A stretch of 64,000 nt of DNA. Origin: Jaminaea rosea. Taxonomy: Eukaryota; Basidiomycota; Exobasidiomycetes; Microstromatales. Made by a program: the position numbers and the translations under genes. The stretch spans positions 496,001-560,000 of the forward strand of contig NW_020289979.1 in NCBI RefSeq assembly GCF_003144245.1, written 5' to 3'. Of this stretch, positions 46,414 to 56,736 are shown one piece after another (the stretch's first letter is position 1; every line of letters starts with the position of its first letter). The notes below the pieces were generated by a model, which was not told the DNA's origin, made no database searches, and worked only from the letters and a program-made list of their open reading frames with translations.

Positions 46414-47903
46414 ATGAACTCAGCATTGCAAGATGCCATCAAGAACGGACAGAGGTTGAAAAGTGCATACATACATCAGTGGATTGATGGCCATTGAACA
46501 TTCACAGCTGACCCTGCTCTCTCCTACGCCGCGCTCGCACAGAGGCCACAACGAATGATCGCTCAGCACCAGCTGTAGCAGGCAACGCAGGAGGTGGTGG
46601 TGGAGGGGGAGGAGGGGGAGGAGGGGGAGCAGGAGGTATTGCAGCCGCCGCAGCTGCAGCACGTACTCTCGCATCTGCTCCTAAAGTGCCGGGAACCGGG
46701 GGAGGCAGCGGTGGGGGTGGAGCAGCAGGTTTAGGGGGCATCCTCGCAGGGGGAATACCAAAGCTCAAGCCAACTGGAGCTGCTCCTGCCGCTCCAAAGC
46801 CACCAGCAGCGTCAGCACGTGAGTCGACAGGCGCAGGCTTGGCACAGGCTGGTCTGAGATGGTATCATTGCTGACAGTCCCCTTCATCTGAACTCGCCTT
46901 TCCAGCCAAGCCGCCTGCTGCTCCAGGCCGACCGGTGCCTCCTCCCACACGACCTTCAGCACCTCCAGCTCCACCTCCGCCCTCAAGACCATCTGCAGCA
47001 GCACCGCCGCCCCCGCCTCCTCCAGGGAGACCAGCAGCTCCTTCGGCAGCCGCACCTCCTAGACCGCCTCCTCCTCCTCCGGGCAGGTCATCTCCTGCTG
47101 TTCCTCCACCACCGCCTCCCCCGGCTCGACCAGCAGCAGCATCCCCCGCCGCACCTGCGCCGCCGCCGCCACCTCCTCCAGGGCGACCAGCTGCAGCTGC
47201 TCCCCCTCCGCCAAGCAGACCTAGCGCAGCAGCTCCACCTCCCCCTCCTCCGCCGCCTGCTGCATCCTCATCGGCTCCTGCGCGTGGAGTTCCACCTCCT
47301 CCTTCACGCGCTCCAGCTCCTCCCAGTCGACCAGGTGCGGCACCTCCTGCCCCCCCTCCTCCCTCAACTCCGGCGCGTGGCGCAGTACCTCCCCCACCAG
47401 CGCGCGCCAGCCCGATCAGCTCAGCACCACCTCCACCACCCAGCCGGCCAGCCTCATCTGCACCGCCGCCACCACCACCCACTCGATCAGCAGCAGCCGC
47501 ACCAGCCGCACCGCCTCCACCCCCGCCCTCGCGAGCACCAGCTGCAGCTCCCCCCGCTCCTCCCCCGAGCCGAGCACCCGCGGCGGCTCCTCCTACCCCA
47601 CCACCGTCTCGAGCGCCAGCCGCACCGCCCCCATCCCGCAGCGCTGCTGCCGCAGCCCTGCCTGCGCTCAATGGTGCGGGAAGCAATGGAGCATCGCGCA
47701 GTGTCTCGTCCACATCGATCTCGGGCGGCGCAGCGGGCAAGACTGGAAGGATCCCCTCACCGCCGCCGACGTCTGGCAATTTGACCTTTTCGCCTTCCTC
47801 GGCCTTCCCGCCTCCACGAGCGTTTGCGGGAAGTGGAGCTTCGCGCGTCTATCCTGGTGGGAAGACAAGGGGCAGCACGTTCGATTGGAGTACGGTTGGA
47901 TGA
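46414..47903 (+). CDS. VRP1: Verprolin / WASP-interacting protein
   Basis: Actin-regulating partner of WASP at endocytic patches. Exons are 46414-46462, 46543-46818 and 46906-47903; introns are 80 and 87 bases. The product is 440 aa. The WH2 actin-binding motif is split by intron 1: NSALQDAIKNGQRLK joins KATTNDRSAP, the classic LKK...TNDRSAP of verprolins. A Gly/Ala-rich stretch and about 290 residues of Pro-rich sequence with many PPPPPP and SRP/GRP units (SH3 and profilin ligands) follow. The WASP-binding end is LTFSPSSAFPPPRAF, then SRVYPGGKTRGSTFDWSTVG. Unlike most family members, the WH2 motif sits at the very N-terminus with no preceding Pro-rich segment, so an upstream exon could be missing from this model. 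Confidence 0.88.
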
Positions 47904-47976
47904 GGATGATCACCGAGACGCTAAATGAGCGCGACGGAACGTGTATGCTGCGAAGTTGCAATGTCATCTATCGATT

Positions 47977-49041
47977 CTAAGAGCTTCGCCGTGTCTCCCC
48001 CTTGACCGTCATCTTGGCCTCCTCTACAACGCCGCCCGCTCCGCCCTGGCCTCTCATCCAATCCACTCCTCCCTTCAACTTCTCCAGTGTCACAAAGATC
48101 AAGATCGTATTCGGACTCAACCTCACCCACGCTGGAGTCCATCCCCTAAATAGGAAGCCCGGCCCTTCCTTGACCAGCGCAGTCTTGATCGTCTTTACGA
48201 TCCCCTCTGAATTACCGCCCTTGCCCGCAGCCATGACTCTGGCCTTGATGACGTCGGCAGGACTGCAGATCGTCGTCGCTACTGTGCCTGCGAGGAAGCT
48301 GGCAGAGAAGTGCAACCAAGTGCCTTCAGTGTAGTAGCCGCTGCCTAGCAAAGCAGATTTGAAGAGGTCGTACGTTGCCAGCTGACTCGCATTCATCAGT
48401 ACCGCTCTTGTGACGTTTGGCGCCAGACCGCGGAAGAGGGAACCCGGCCCTTCATGCGATACCATGCTGAACAAACCGGAGATGGCATTTCTGTAGCCAA
48501 AGCGCTCTTGAGGTGGCTTGAGCACGTCGGACGTCATACGGACGAGGAGGACATCCGCCCAATTGCCCGCTACACCGCCTACCGCACCCGCTGCGGAGGC
48601 GCACAGACCCATCTTCCAAGCTGGAAGCACCTTGGCCTTGCTTCCGTCTGGTAGCGTGGGCTGCGAAGCTAGTGCTTGAGCCTTGAGCGCATCATAGGCT
48701 CCGAAGCGAACGAGGGAGTAGCTCATCTGTCTGCATAGGGATGCGCTGAGACCCACATAGAGACCACGGGGCCCTTCGTCTTTCAAGGTGTGGGCGAGGA
48801 AGCGGAGCATGCCTTGCCGTGGGGCGGAAGATGAAGAGGAGTTGGTGTTCTGCATGCGCGTCTTGACCATGTCCAGGGGATGGGTGAAGCAGGCTGCTAT
48901 TGAGGCTGCGACGCCGCCGAGGTAGAAAGGGTAGGGTTGCGGTGCACGCGGAGGGGATGGGGTAGGTGCCATGGTGCGGGAGGGGATTGGGGACGCTGAG
49001 GATGCGGCGAGGCCTGAGGATGATGAAGGTGCTTGAGACAT
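47977..49041 (-). CDS. Mitochondrial carrier, dicarboxylate (Dic1)-like
   Basis: Inner-membrane solute carrier of 354 aa, intronless. Three repeats of the carrier fold carry signature motifs: FTHPLDMVKTRMQ (repeat 1), GNWADVLLVRM (repeat 2, degenerate) and CSPADVIKARVM (repeat 3). Each is followed by a glycine-rich turn (GLYVGLSASLCRQMSYSLVR, LFRGLAPNVTRAVLMNASQL, LFRGWTPAWVRLSPNTILIF). The residues RQMSYSLVRFGAYD and MNASQLATYD are those of the dicarboxylate/oxaloacetate branch (Dic1, malate/succinate-phosphate exchange). The first 40 residues are Ser/Pro-rich and outside the carrier fold. Substrate is by family analogy only. Confidence 0.88.
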   Translation of the reverse strand: MSQAPSSSSGLAASSASPIPSRTMAPTPSPPRAPQPYPFYLGGVAASIAACFTHPLDMVKTRMQNTNSSSSSAPRQGMLRFLAHTLKDEGPRGLYVGLSASLCRQMSYSLVRFGAYDALKAQALASQPTLPDGSKAKVLPAWKMGLCASAAGAVGGVAGNWADVLLVRMTSDVLKPPQERFGYRNAISGLFSMVSHEGPGSLFRGLAPNVTRAVLMNASQLATYDLFKSALLGSGYYTEGTWLHFSASFLAGTVATTICSPADVIKARVMAAGKGGNSEGIVKTIKTALVKEGPGFLFRGWTPAWVRLSPNTILIFVTLEKLKGGVDWMRGQGGAGGVVEEAKMTVKGETRRSS

Positions 49042-50170
49042 GCTGAACGAAGAGATTATTGTGGCCAGTGATTGGCTAGTCGTGTGCCTGGAGAGGATGC
49101 TGAGAGCCGTCTATTCCGTTTCGAGCCGTCTATCGCTGGAGGTCGCTGCCCGCAGTTGCGCTCTGCTATGCTTGGAGTCTCGGCCTTTACGATGCTCTTT
49201 GTGGTGTATTACTCAGGGATACATGACCAATTGATGCTATATCCACTCGAGGGCAGGGAGTTGATGAACCTTGAGAGCTCGTTGGTGAGCGAGCCGATAG
49301 CGACCCAGCGACCTTGATCCTCTCCGTCCGCTCTGTCCGTCCGACTTTTCCTCATCGACGACGGCAAAGCGGCAGCCCTTGTTCCGTTTTGCTCGAGCCA
49401 TGCCTGCGAGTGGAGTCAATTGGTGCTCCGCCCTTTGGCTCCAAAAAGCGACTCAGTTCCGTGCCGAGATCCAGGGTGAGCGAGAGTGACGACGTCGAGA
49501 CGACCGACTGCAGCGACGACGCTGGCTCGTGAGGGCAAGGTCGAGATAACGTGCATTGTGCTTTGCCCGTTGATCCCTATCGATCCTCTAATCTCCTCAT
49601 CGATCGACTTCACCAGACGCAGAGGATTGCGTGCTCAAGAACGTTGCCTTGCTTGCTCTGCTCCTCTCTTTCTTCTTCCCCTTCTTCAACATCTGCCTTC
49701 GATTTCACCTCTTCATCTTTCTTGCCCTGACCTCGCTTTCGCATTCATCCGCTTCTCCACAACAACACAAGACACCTCCTGATCGACGACGACGGCGGCG
49801 CCCGTCACATCATCCCGCACTTTAGACAGCGAAATCCCTTCTCGCGGGCTACTCACGCTCCACGTCACGCCTCACCGGCAGATTCAAGCGATTTTCCCCT
49901 CGGGCGGTGCCTGAGAAGGAGGCAGAGGAAGCTTCGCAAGTCGGCATCGCGAGAGCCATCGTCCTCCGCTCCTCACGCATTGCAAGGGCCGAAATCGCAT
50001 TGAGGAGGGAGGCAGCGCTCTTCTGCATATACACCACGACATCTTCCTCACCTCAGTACTGCCTGTCGGTTCAGCCTCATTGAACCGGCCCTCTACCGGC
50101 TGTGCCTCTTGGTGAACCAGCCCCGCAACGACCAACGTCAGGCACTAAGCCAAGCAAGCCCATCCAGAGG
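49042..50170. other. Intergenic region upstream of LAMTOR1-like gene
   Basis: About 1.1 kb between divergent starts. A pyrimidine-rich stretch at about 49650-49790 looks like promoter or leader of the plus-strand gene. No other gene recognised. Confidence 0.5.
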
Positions 50171-50940
50171 ATGGCGCATGAGCTCTTCTCGTACTGTCTA
50201 TGCTGTCTACCAGGGCGTAGAGCGCGAGGCAGAGGGGCGAATGGGAGTACGAGTGGAGGAGATGTGAGTTCTTGCGCTACTGAAATCTGACTCCCGACGC
50301 CCAAGAAGCAGCCACTGACGCGCTTTGTCCACTTCTCCTACTGCTACAGGCTTCAGAATCGACACCGTTACTCGGCGACCGCAGCGCAGCGAGTAGCAGC
50401 AGTAACGGCCTAGGCTCGTCCAGCGGCGGAAGAAAAGGTAGCGCCTCAGCTGGCGGCGTTGCGGGTACCTCGAGAGGCGCTGAGCCTTTCCCGAGCAAGA
50501 AAGGCGCATCACCAACACCAGGCTCGGCGACTGCACTCGTAGACTCGACAGCACCTGGAGCGACGCAGGCGTCAGCACTAACGGGGCCGCCGCAGCCTCC
50601 CCCGTACTCCGTCGAGGACTTGGCTGCTATTACGGCTTGGGCGAGATGTAACTTTGTAGACGTCGCCTCAGGTGGGAGGAGAAGCACTTCACGGCGAGGG
50701 ACGACCGCTAATGGAGCAAATCGACCGAGTACGGCCAAACCGGAAGCGGGCGGCATCGAAGAATCAGCCAATCCTAAAGCGCAGGGCATTCTCGAAGACC
50801 TGGCAAAAGCAGTCGCTACGTCCGGTGAAGCAGCAGCGTCAGCTCCGTCGACAGCTGGCTCCGATCCTGCTGCTGCTGCTGCTGCTGCCGCTGCACAGGA
50901 GCATGAGGCTAGTGGGCAAGGAGGCAACGTCGAGCCGTAA
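50171..50940 (+). CDS. Candidate LAMTOR1/Meh1-like Ragulator-EGO subunit
   Basis: Exons are 50171-50263 and 50350-50940, giving 227 aa; the 86-base intron has donor gtgagt. The N-terminus has a Cys cluster followed by basic residues (SYCLCCLPGRRARGRG), a plausible palmitoylation site. Exon 2 opens with ASESTPLLGD, like the ETTPLL element after the lipid anchor of LAMTOR1/p18. A helix, VEDLAAITAWARCNFVDVAS, resembles the SILAKTASNIIDVS block of that family. The rest is Ser/Ala/Gly-rich. LAMTOR1 and yeast Meh1/Ego1 tether Rag GTPases to the vacuole for TORC1 control. No Gly2 for myristoylation is present, so either the anchor differs or an upstream exon is missing. The call rests on short motifs. 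Confidence 0.5.
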
Positions 50941-51113
50941 GGAGGACCTCGCAGCAGTGACGGGAAGAGGAAAAGAATACGGCTCTCTCAGAGTACTCAA
51001 GCATGACGATGCGCGGCTCGTCGACCAGCATACCCATCAAACACAGTGCACCGCAGCGCCTCGTACTGCCCTCATGTCTATAGCTAGCTCAAATGAAAAC
51101 GTGCGCATTCATC

Positions 51114-52725
51114 CTAGGTTCCCTTCGCCCCCCATTGCGCCCGCATGGTCTTGTGTCTCTCCACCCACGGCCTTGCTCCCTCCCACCTCCATCCCCTTGA
51201 GTATATGTGCCACATCCTCTCCGACTGCTCACGGTACACTTTTGCCTCCTTGAGGTAATGTAGCGCAATCGTTCCTCCATCCTTGGGAAATGTGTCGTCA
51301 TCGTACCAAGAGCCCATCTTCACGCCGTAGTCAACCGTCACAATCGGCTCACGCAGCGACAGCAAGTATGCTCCCAGCCTCGCGTCCTCATTCCCACGAG
51401 TGTGCCACCAGGGAAGCGGCTGAGAGGTGTTGCCCAGCCATACGACGAGGGGCCAGCTGAGCGCGTAGCCGAGACCGCCGAAGTGAAATGGAAAGCTCTG
51501 AGTGCAACCCCAGGAGGTGCCGATGTACGCTGGTTGGGAGCATGAGAGGTTGGCAAAGGCTTGGAGTGGATTGGGCAAGACGGGAAAGGTGTCGTCGTCC
51601 ATCTTCATCACGAAGCGAGGTGGGCGCAGTGAGAAGGAGGCCTGCTTGGGAGCATTGCGACCGCGACTTTGGGCTATGAAGCGAAAGAAGTTGAACGTTT
51701 TGCCGCTATTCATTCCCTGCTCCTCATGAGGTAGAATGGTCAGGTCGCTGAAGTTGCGTTGCTCTTCAGCCAACTTGGTCATGAGCACAATATGCGTCTG
51801 TGCTCTTTGCTGTTCCCATCCTGTCCATGGCACGATGAGAAGCAGCAAGGACCGCCACAGGGCGACGCCGTTGCCTTGCCAGGTTGCAACCCTGGCGAGG
51901 GAGTGTGCAGCGGTGGAAGTGTGCCATCACTGAGCATGGCCACCGTGTGCGACCAGCCTCGCGGATAAGCCAAGATGAAGTTGACCTCTAGCACGCCCGG
52001 AGGGATGCCCATGTCACCGTGAGGGTGAGAGGGCATAGAGCTACGGTCATAACAATTAGCAGGAGGACTGGTCCCTCTGGCGACTTGCCCCTCCAGTCGA
52101 ACACGCACCTATCAGCGCCAAGCACTTCGTCGACGCTTTTGGTCCCTCTGTATCGCGGCAGCGTTCTCCTTCAAATGACGTTGCGGATCTCCTCCCTCTG
52201 CGGCGTGACCATCGAGAAGATGCCGATGTAGAGCAGAGGCGAAGATCCCCCTACCTCTCCAGAGAAGCTTGCTTGATTGTTACGGCGGAATGGATGGCTC
52301 TCACCGTCACATCGTGTACTGTTCCAAGGGCTTGGCCTGCCGACTAGCTGTCGGATCGTACTGGCGAGCCCCGGTCTTGGATTCCAGTCCACGTCTGGAT
52401 AGATTGTGATTTTCGGGAATCTCCAAGGAGGCAAGGTGTAAGGATCAGTCCACCAATGTGGGTCCTGCCGAGAAGAGATAGGACGCCCTGGGTACCACAT
52501 GATGTAGCTGCGACGCAGGAGGGGAAAGAAGGCGAGCAGCGCGAGGACGAGAATGCAACAAAGGAGGGGTGATCGACAGATATGCTGTACTAAGGTCAAG
52601 ACGTTGTGCCAGAGACGCCATACGGAAGCTTGCACTGCTTGCGAGGAGCGTAATGCACGAAGCTGCCACCGCGGGATCATTGCCGCATCTTCGTCGTCAC
52701 TGCCGTGAGAAGTTCGAGCGCGCAT
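51114..52725 (-). CDS. GT31-like type II membrane glycosyltransferase with one in-frame TGA
   Basis: Phase-consistent exons are 52725-52109, 52040-51931 and 51820-51114; introns are 68 and 110 bases, for 478 codons. A membrane anchor at about 48-66 (SPLLCCILVLALLAFFPLL) follows a short cytosolic tail, giving Golgi type II topology. The lumenal part has LLYIGIFSMVTPQREEIRNV, VLEVNFILAYPRGW, GMNSGKTFNFFRF, a DxD-type metal motif in RFVMKMDDDTFPVL, and WWHTRGNEDARLGAYLLSL. These are in the order of beta-1,3-galactosyltransferase-like GT31 enzymes of fungi. Codon 185 (52173-52171) is TGA, within REEIRNVI-stop-RRTLPRYRG. It could be a real nonsense mutation, a sequencing error, or unrecognised splicing. 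The second donor (gtgatg) is weak. Product linkage and acceptor are unknown. Confidence 0.6.
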
Positions 52726-53005
52726 ACTGATAGCGATGAGGAGAGTAGCGCAGCAGGATTGCACGCCTTTGCAGCTGAGCCCTTCATTGCAGTCTTATCA
52801 GGCACAAGGCTCGCCCGCAAAGGATCAAAACATCAATCATCACCAGCCGGCGGACCGCTCGGGCGCACCATTCGCCAGTCCGCAGCGCTTGGACCTCTCA
52901 AGTCGAAGAGCCTGAGCCAGTCCGAGCCTCCTCTTTCTGACTGACTAAAACGATGCATTATAGAAAGCTCATCTCTATCTCTTCATCGTCCGCAACGTCC
53001 ACTGC

Positions 53006-56000
53006 TCATCGTCTGACAAACAGATCCTTCCACCCTTCGACGTACCGCAGCTCATCGAGATGCTTGATTGTGGCATCGCCAATGACTTCCTCTGACTGCG
53101 TGCCCGTCGATGCTACCGCCGCTGCCGTCGCCGAGGTTGAGGCTGCGTCTACTGCCGTCGTGAGCCCGTTGCCGGCGCCATTGATCGAGCCATTGAACGT
53201 GGAGCCGGCGAAGCTGACCCTACGTGTCGTGAAGGGCGGGCGTGAGTATCATCCTGTTCATCTGATCTCCTTCTTGTGCCACTCACCTGTACACCAATCC
53301 ATCACTGCATCCTACGACGACGCTCTCGTCGTCCACCTCGATGCACATAGGGTTACGCTCTGACGTTGTTAGGTTCTCTTCGCCTGAAGCGCTTGCCCAA
53401 GCGCCACGAAGCTTGGCAGAGGGGGCTGCTCCGCCATCGGCGATAGCGGATGGCGAGGAGGCGTCGAAGGTGCTGACGTAGATGCTTCGCTCTTCAGGGG
53501 GGACCCGCGAGGCAAACCGGGTGGAGCAGATGACGCGACGCTGCAGACGACCAGGGTCCATGTGGTTAGCGCAGGAGATTGGATTTGGTCTTTGCTGAGG
53601 ATCACTCACCTTCTGCGGATGCACAGCTCCCGTCACGACCTCCGGAGTTTTAAGCACGCTCACGATCCTGGGCGGTACGGCCAGATTGGGAGCAAAGCGA
53701 CTCTTGGTCTCGACTTGGCCGTCGGTACGTGTTGCCTCGCCAATCGCATCAGCCGCGGTGCTACCGCTCCCGTTCCGCCTCGAGGGAGAGGGAAGGGAAG
53801 CAGCTGAAGAGGACGGCGTCATACTTGACAGGCTGGAAGACAGGCTCTTGCTCGACGACGAAGGAGTCAAGCCACTACCTGTACCAACGAGACTCTTGCG
53901 CTTGGTTGTACTTGAGGAGGGGGTTGATGGCGCAGTACCGCCAAGCGAAGCGCGCGAAGCTCGCAGGCGCGATGCAGATGGGCTAGCAGCCAGCGATGCG
54001 CTTGTTGTGGCCGTCGAGGTGGAGGCTGTGCTGGCGTTGGAAGTTGTCCGAGTCCTCCTCGTCGCACTGCTTGGCGTCCTGCTTGGCGTCGTCGTCGTGC
54101 TCACAGCCGACTCAGTGGAGTCGCGCCTTCCTCGCGCTGATGGCGTTTCGGAGCCTGTCGTCTCGATGTGCTCCGCCCACTCCAAATGAACCACGGTCGT
54201 CTTGCTTGCGACGGTTATCGAGTTCCGATGCGCCGCGAACCACGTCAGTATCCCGGCCTCGCCGCCTGCAGCCGTGAAATCCTTGAGCATGGCGCCCCAC
54301 TTCGTGTCCCCTCTACCCAGCTTCGCCAGATGATACTCTCCCACCATTCTCTTTCCCGCAATAGAGAAGCACCTAATGACCCCATCAATAGTCACCGCCA
54401 CCAACTTGTCGTCCCCCACGAGCGACACGCCTAGACTCACGTTGGCCTGCTGGCCAAAGCGCGCTACTCGTTCGCCAGTACTGTGGTCCCACACACAGAT
54501 GGCTTTGTCTTGTCCGACGGAGACGACGTGTCGCGAATCAATAGCGACATGCCGGATGCCCCGATTATGGCCCGTAAGGGTGTGTAGGTGGGCGCCTGTG
54601 GCCAGGTCGAAGAGGAGAATGCGACCCGTGTCGTAGAGGCCGGCAGCAAGGAGGCTGGGCGTTGAAGAGGCAGAGGAATCGACGAGGAAGTCGAGGCAAG
54701 CAATCTTGTCTGCTTTTATGACTCGACGACAAATAGGGGCCACGCTTGAGTCGGACAAGTCCCATACGCGCAGAGTTCCATCATGGCTGCCCGTCACGAG
54801 GGTATCCCGGCCGCGCAGCTTCATCGAGGTGACAAAGCCTGTGTGCCCCCTGCAGAACTGGACGCCCTGCCCGAGCCCACGCGACCAGTTGCGCTCGCGA
54901 ATGTAGAGCTTTTGCACGACGTCGCGCCATGACCGTGGGTCGGAGGGAGGAGAGAGGGCCTTTGCATCGGTCTCAGTCAGCGCGAGGGCGTGGGACCGCC
55001 ATATGTCTGGATGAGCAGTGAGGGACTGCCATCTCTTGCAGACCAGGGCGCTGCGGAGAAGCTGTACGTGAATTGAAGAAGCAGGTCAGCATGCAAGCTC
55101 GTGAGAGATATACCCTCTTTCTTCAACCCACGTCTTGTACCGCCAACCTCTCAAAGATGAGCACCGCCAGCCTCTCTGGCAGGTTGCTGATGATGTCCTT
55201 TGTCACCCCAATTTGGCCCTCGATGGTGCGTTTGATGCTCAGCAGGTCGCCAGACATCGCCGCATCCAACACGATGTTCAGCAGCCTAATACGCATCGGT
55301 CGCGAAAGTGAGCGGATCCTCTGCTTGATCGCCTCCTCGTCTAGCGCTTCGCCATTACCTAAGGCCATCAAGCTGTCATTGACGCCCTTCACTGCTTTCC
55401 CTTCCCCCTCATCATTGCCACCAACAGCACGCTCTACCTCGACCGGTTCATCCTCCTTGTAAAGCACAGATGAGCCCCAGCCCAGCCCTGCAGATGCCTT
55501 GATATTCTTAGCGCTGTCGTCCACGAAGAAGAATTTGCTCGCATCATTGACCCTCACAATCTGCGCCGCCGCTGCAAAGTACCCTTTGTCTGGCTTGCAG
55601 CAGAACAAGGGTCCAGCAGCATAGTCACAGTAGACTATGCCATCGAAGAGGTGCTCGAGGCCCAGAAGCTTGATGCAGCGGAGGGCATGCGTCTTGTATG
55701 CGTTGGTGAGGGCAAAGACGCGGCACTTTGACCGGTCCAGATCCTCGATGAGGGAGGTGAGGGCTGCTTCTGGTTTCAAGAGACCATCGAGCGGAAGGGA
55801 GCCGTCTACGCGTCGGTCGTAGTCTAGCGGGTCGATGCCGGAATGGTTCTTGAGCAGGCCCCGGATAGCAAGGCCGTGCTCGCTGTAGTATCGCTGGTGG
55901 AGAGCGCCGGCCTCGTCTGGGGGTAGACCGAGGCCGAGAAAGTAGGCATGGATGCGCTCGCCCATTAAGTCGGCGATTCGGGTGGATTTGTGGTAGAGGG

Positions 56001-56349
56001 TATTGTCTGCCGGCGAGCGGGAGGAGTGAGGGTCAGTCGCCCGCTCAAAGTGAGTCGAGTCCATGCAGCAACAATCACCTATGTCGAACCACACGATGCT
56101 GCGCTGGTCACCATCGCTTACAGCCTCAAGATCATCCTCGCTGACATTCAGCCCCACGTATCCTACGCCCGTCTGCTGTCTAATTCTCTCCACCCTCGAT
56201 GTCGTTGAGCGAGTTGTGCCATTGCTGCACGTTGCCTTCTCGCCGCTCTTCCTTGGCGTTGAAGCCGACACTCTGCCTCTGACAGGCGTCTTTGTCGACT
56301 GCGATGCTGAAGACCTCGCTGCGGAAGCAGCAGTTGGAGCAGGAGCCAT
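53006..56349 (-). CDS. HAD pyrimidine-nucleotidase (Sdt1-like), F-box and WD40 fusion protein
   Basis: Five exons: 56349-56079, 56006-55132, 55061-53610, 53540-53287 and 53219-53006; introns are 65-72 bases. The product is 1021 aa. Residues about 85-310 are a HAD hydrolase of the Sdt1/Phm8 type: motif I FDIDNTLYHKS (junction inside the Asp codon), motif II FALTNAYKTHA, motif III CKPDKGYF, motif IV FFVDDSAKN. A linker and then an F-box follow at about 365-405: IISNLPERLAVLIFERLAVQ joins DLLRSALVCKRWQSLTAHPD across a splice, with the DIW ending. WD40 repeats start at FCRGHTGFVTSMKLRGRDTL, interrupted by a 150-residue Ser/Thr-rich insert. Nucleotidase and F-box lie in the same exon 2, so this is not a splice artefact of two genes. 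The F-box-WD40 half resembles SCF adaptors such as Cdc4/Met30. Confidence 0.82.
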
Positions 56350-56736
56350 CTTCCAGGCCTCAACAGCCTGAATGACAGTAAAGAGAGGAGGCAAGGAAAG
56401 GAGGGCGAGGGTCAAGCAACACGCAGTCAGCAACGCAGCAACGTCAGTCCGATGTCTGACCCCACGCCCCGCCCTTCGGCGCTTTCGAATCGAGTCTCGC
56501 GTTGCGCACGGGGCGCACCATTTTCGCAACCTTGTTGTTGCCTCGCCTTTTTCTTCGCTTGCATCCTCATCACAAAAGGCGCAGCCGGGCCGCTCGTACC
56601 TGACGGGCCGTCGCCTTCCCTCACCCAGACGAGTCAGCGCGGGCAGCAGCAAAGAAATAGGCGGCGGTCTACATCTTCACTCTTCTCCCTACACGACCCA
56701 TAGCCTCGCAGCAAGCCCGCACCTAGCCAAGCAACA
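56350..56736. promoter_or_regulatory. Shared upstream region of nucleotidase-F-box gene and CWH43
   Basis: 387 bases between divergent start codons, with no recognisable gene. It must contain both promoters. Confidence 0.5.

Noticed and set aside
46865-47779. 304-codon Gly-rich minus frame
   Set aside because: Antisense image of the Pro-rich verprolin gene.
53541-53609. Treating the 69-base in-frame stretch of the WD40 gene as coding
   Set aside because: It has a GTGAGT donor, a ctaacc branch-like site and a cag acceptor, and its residues do not fit the WD40 domain, so it is called an intron.
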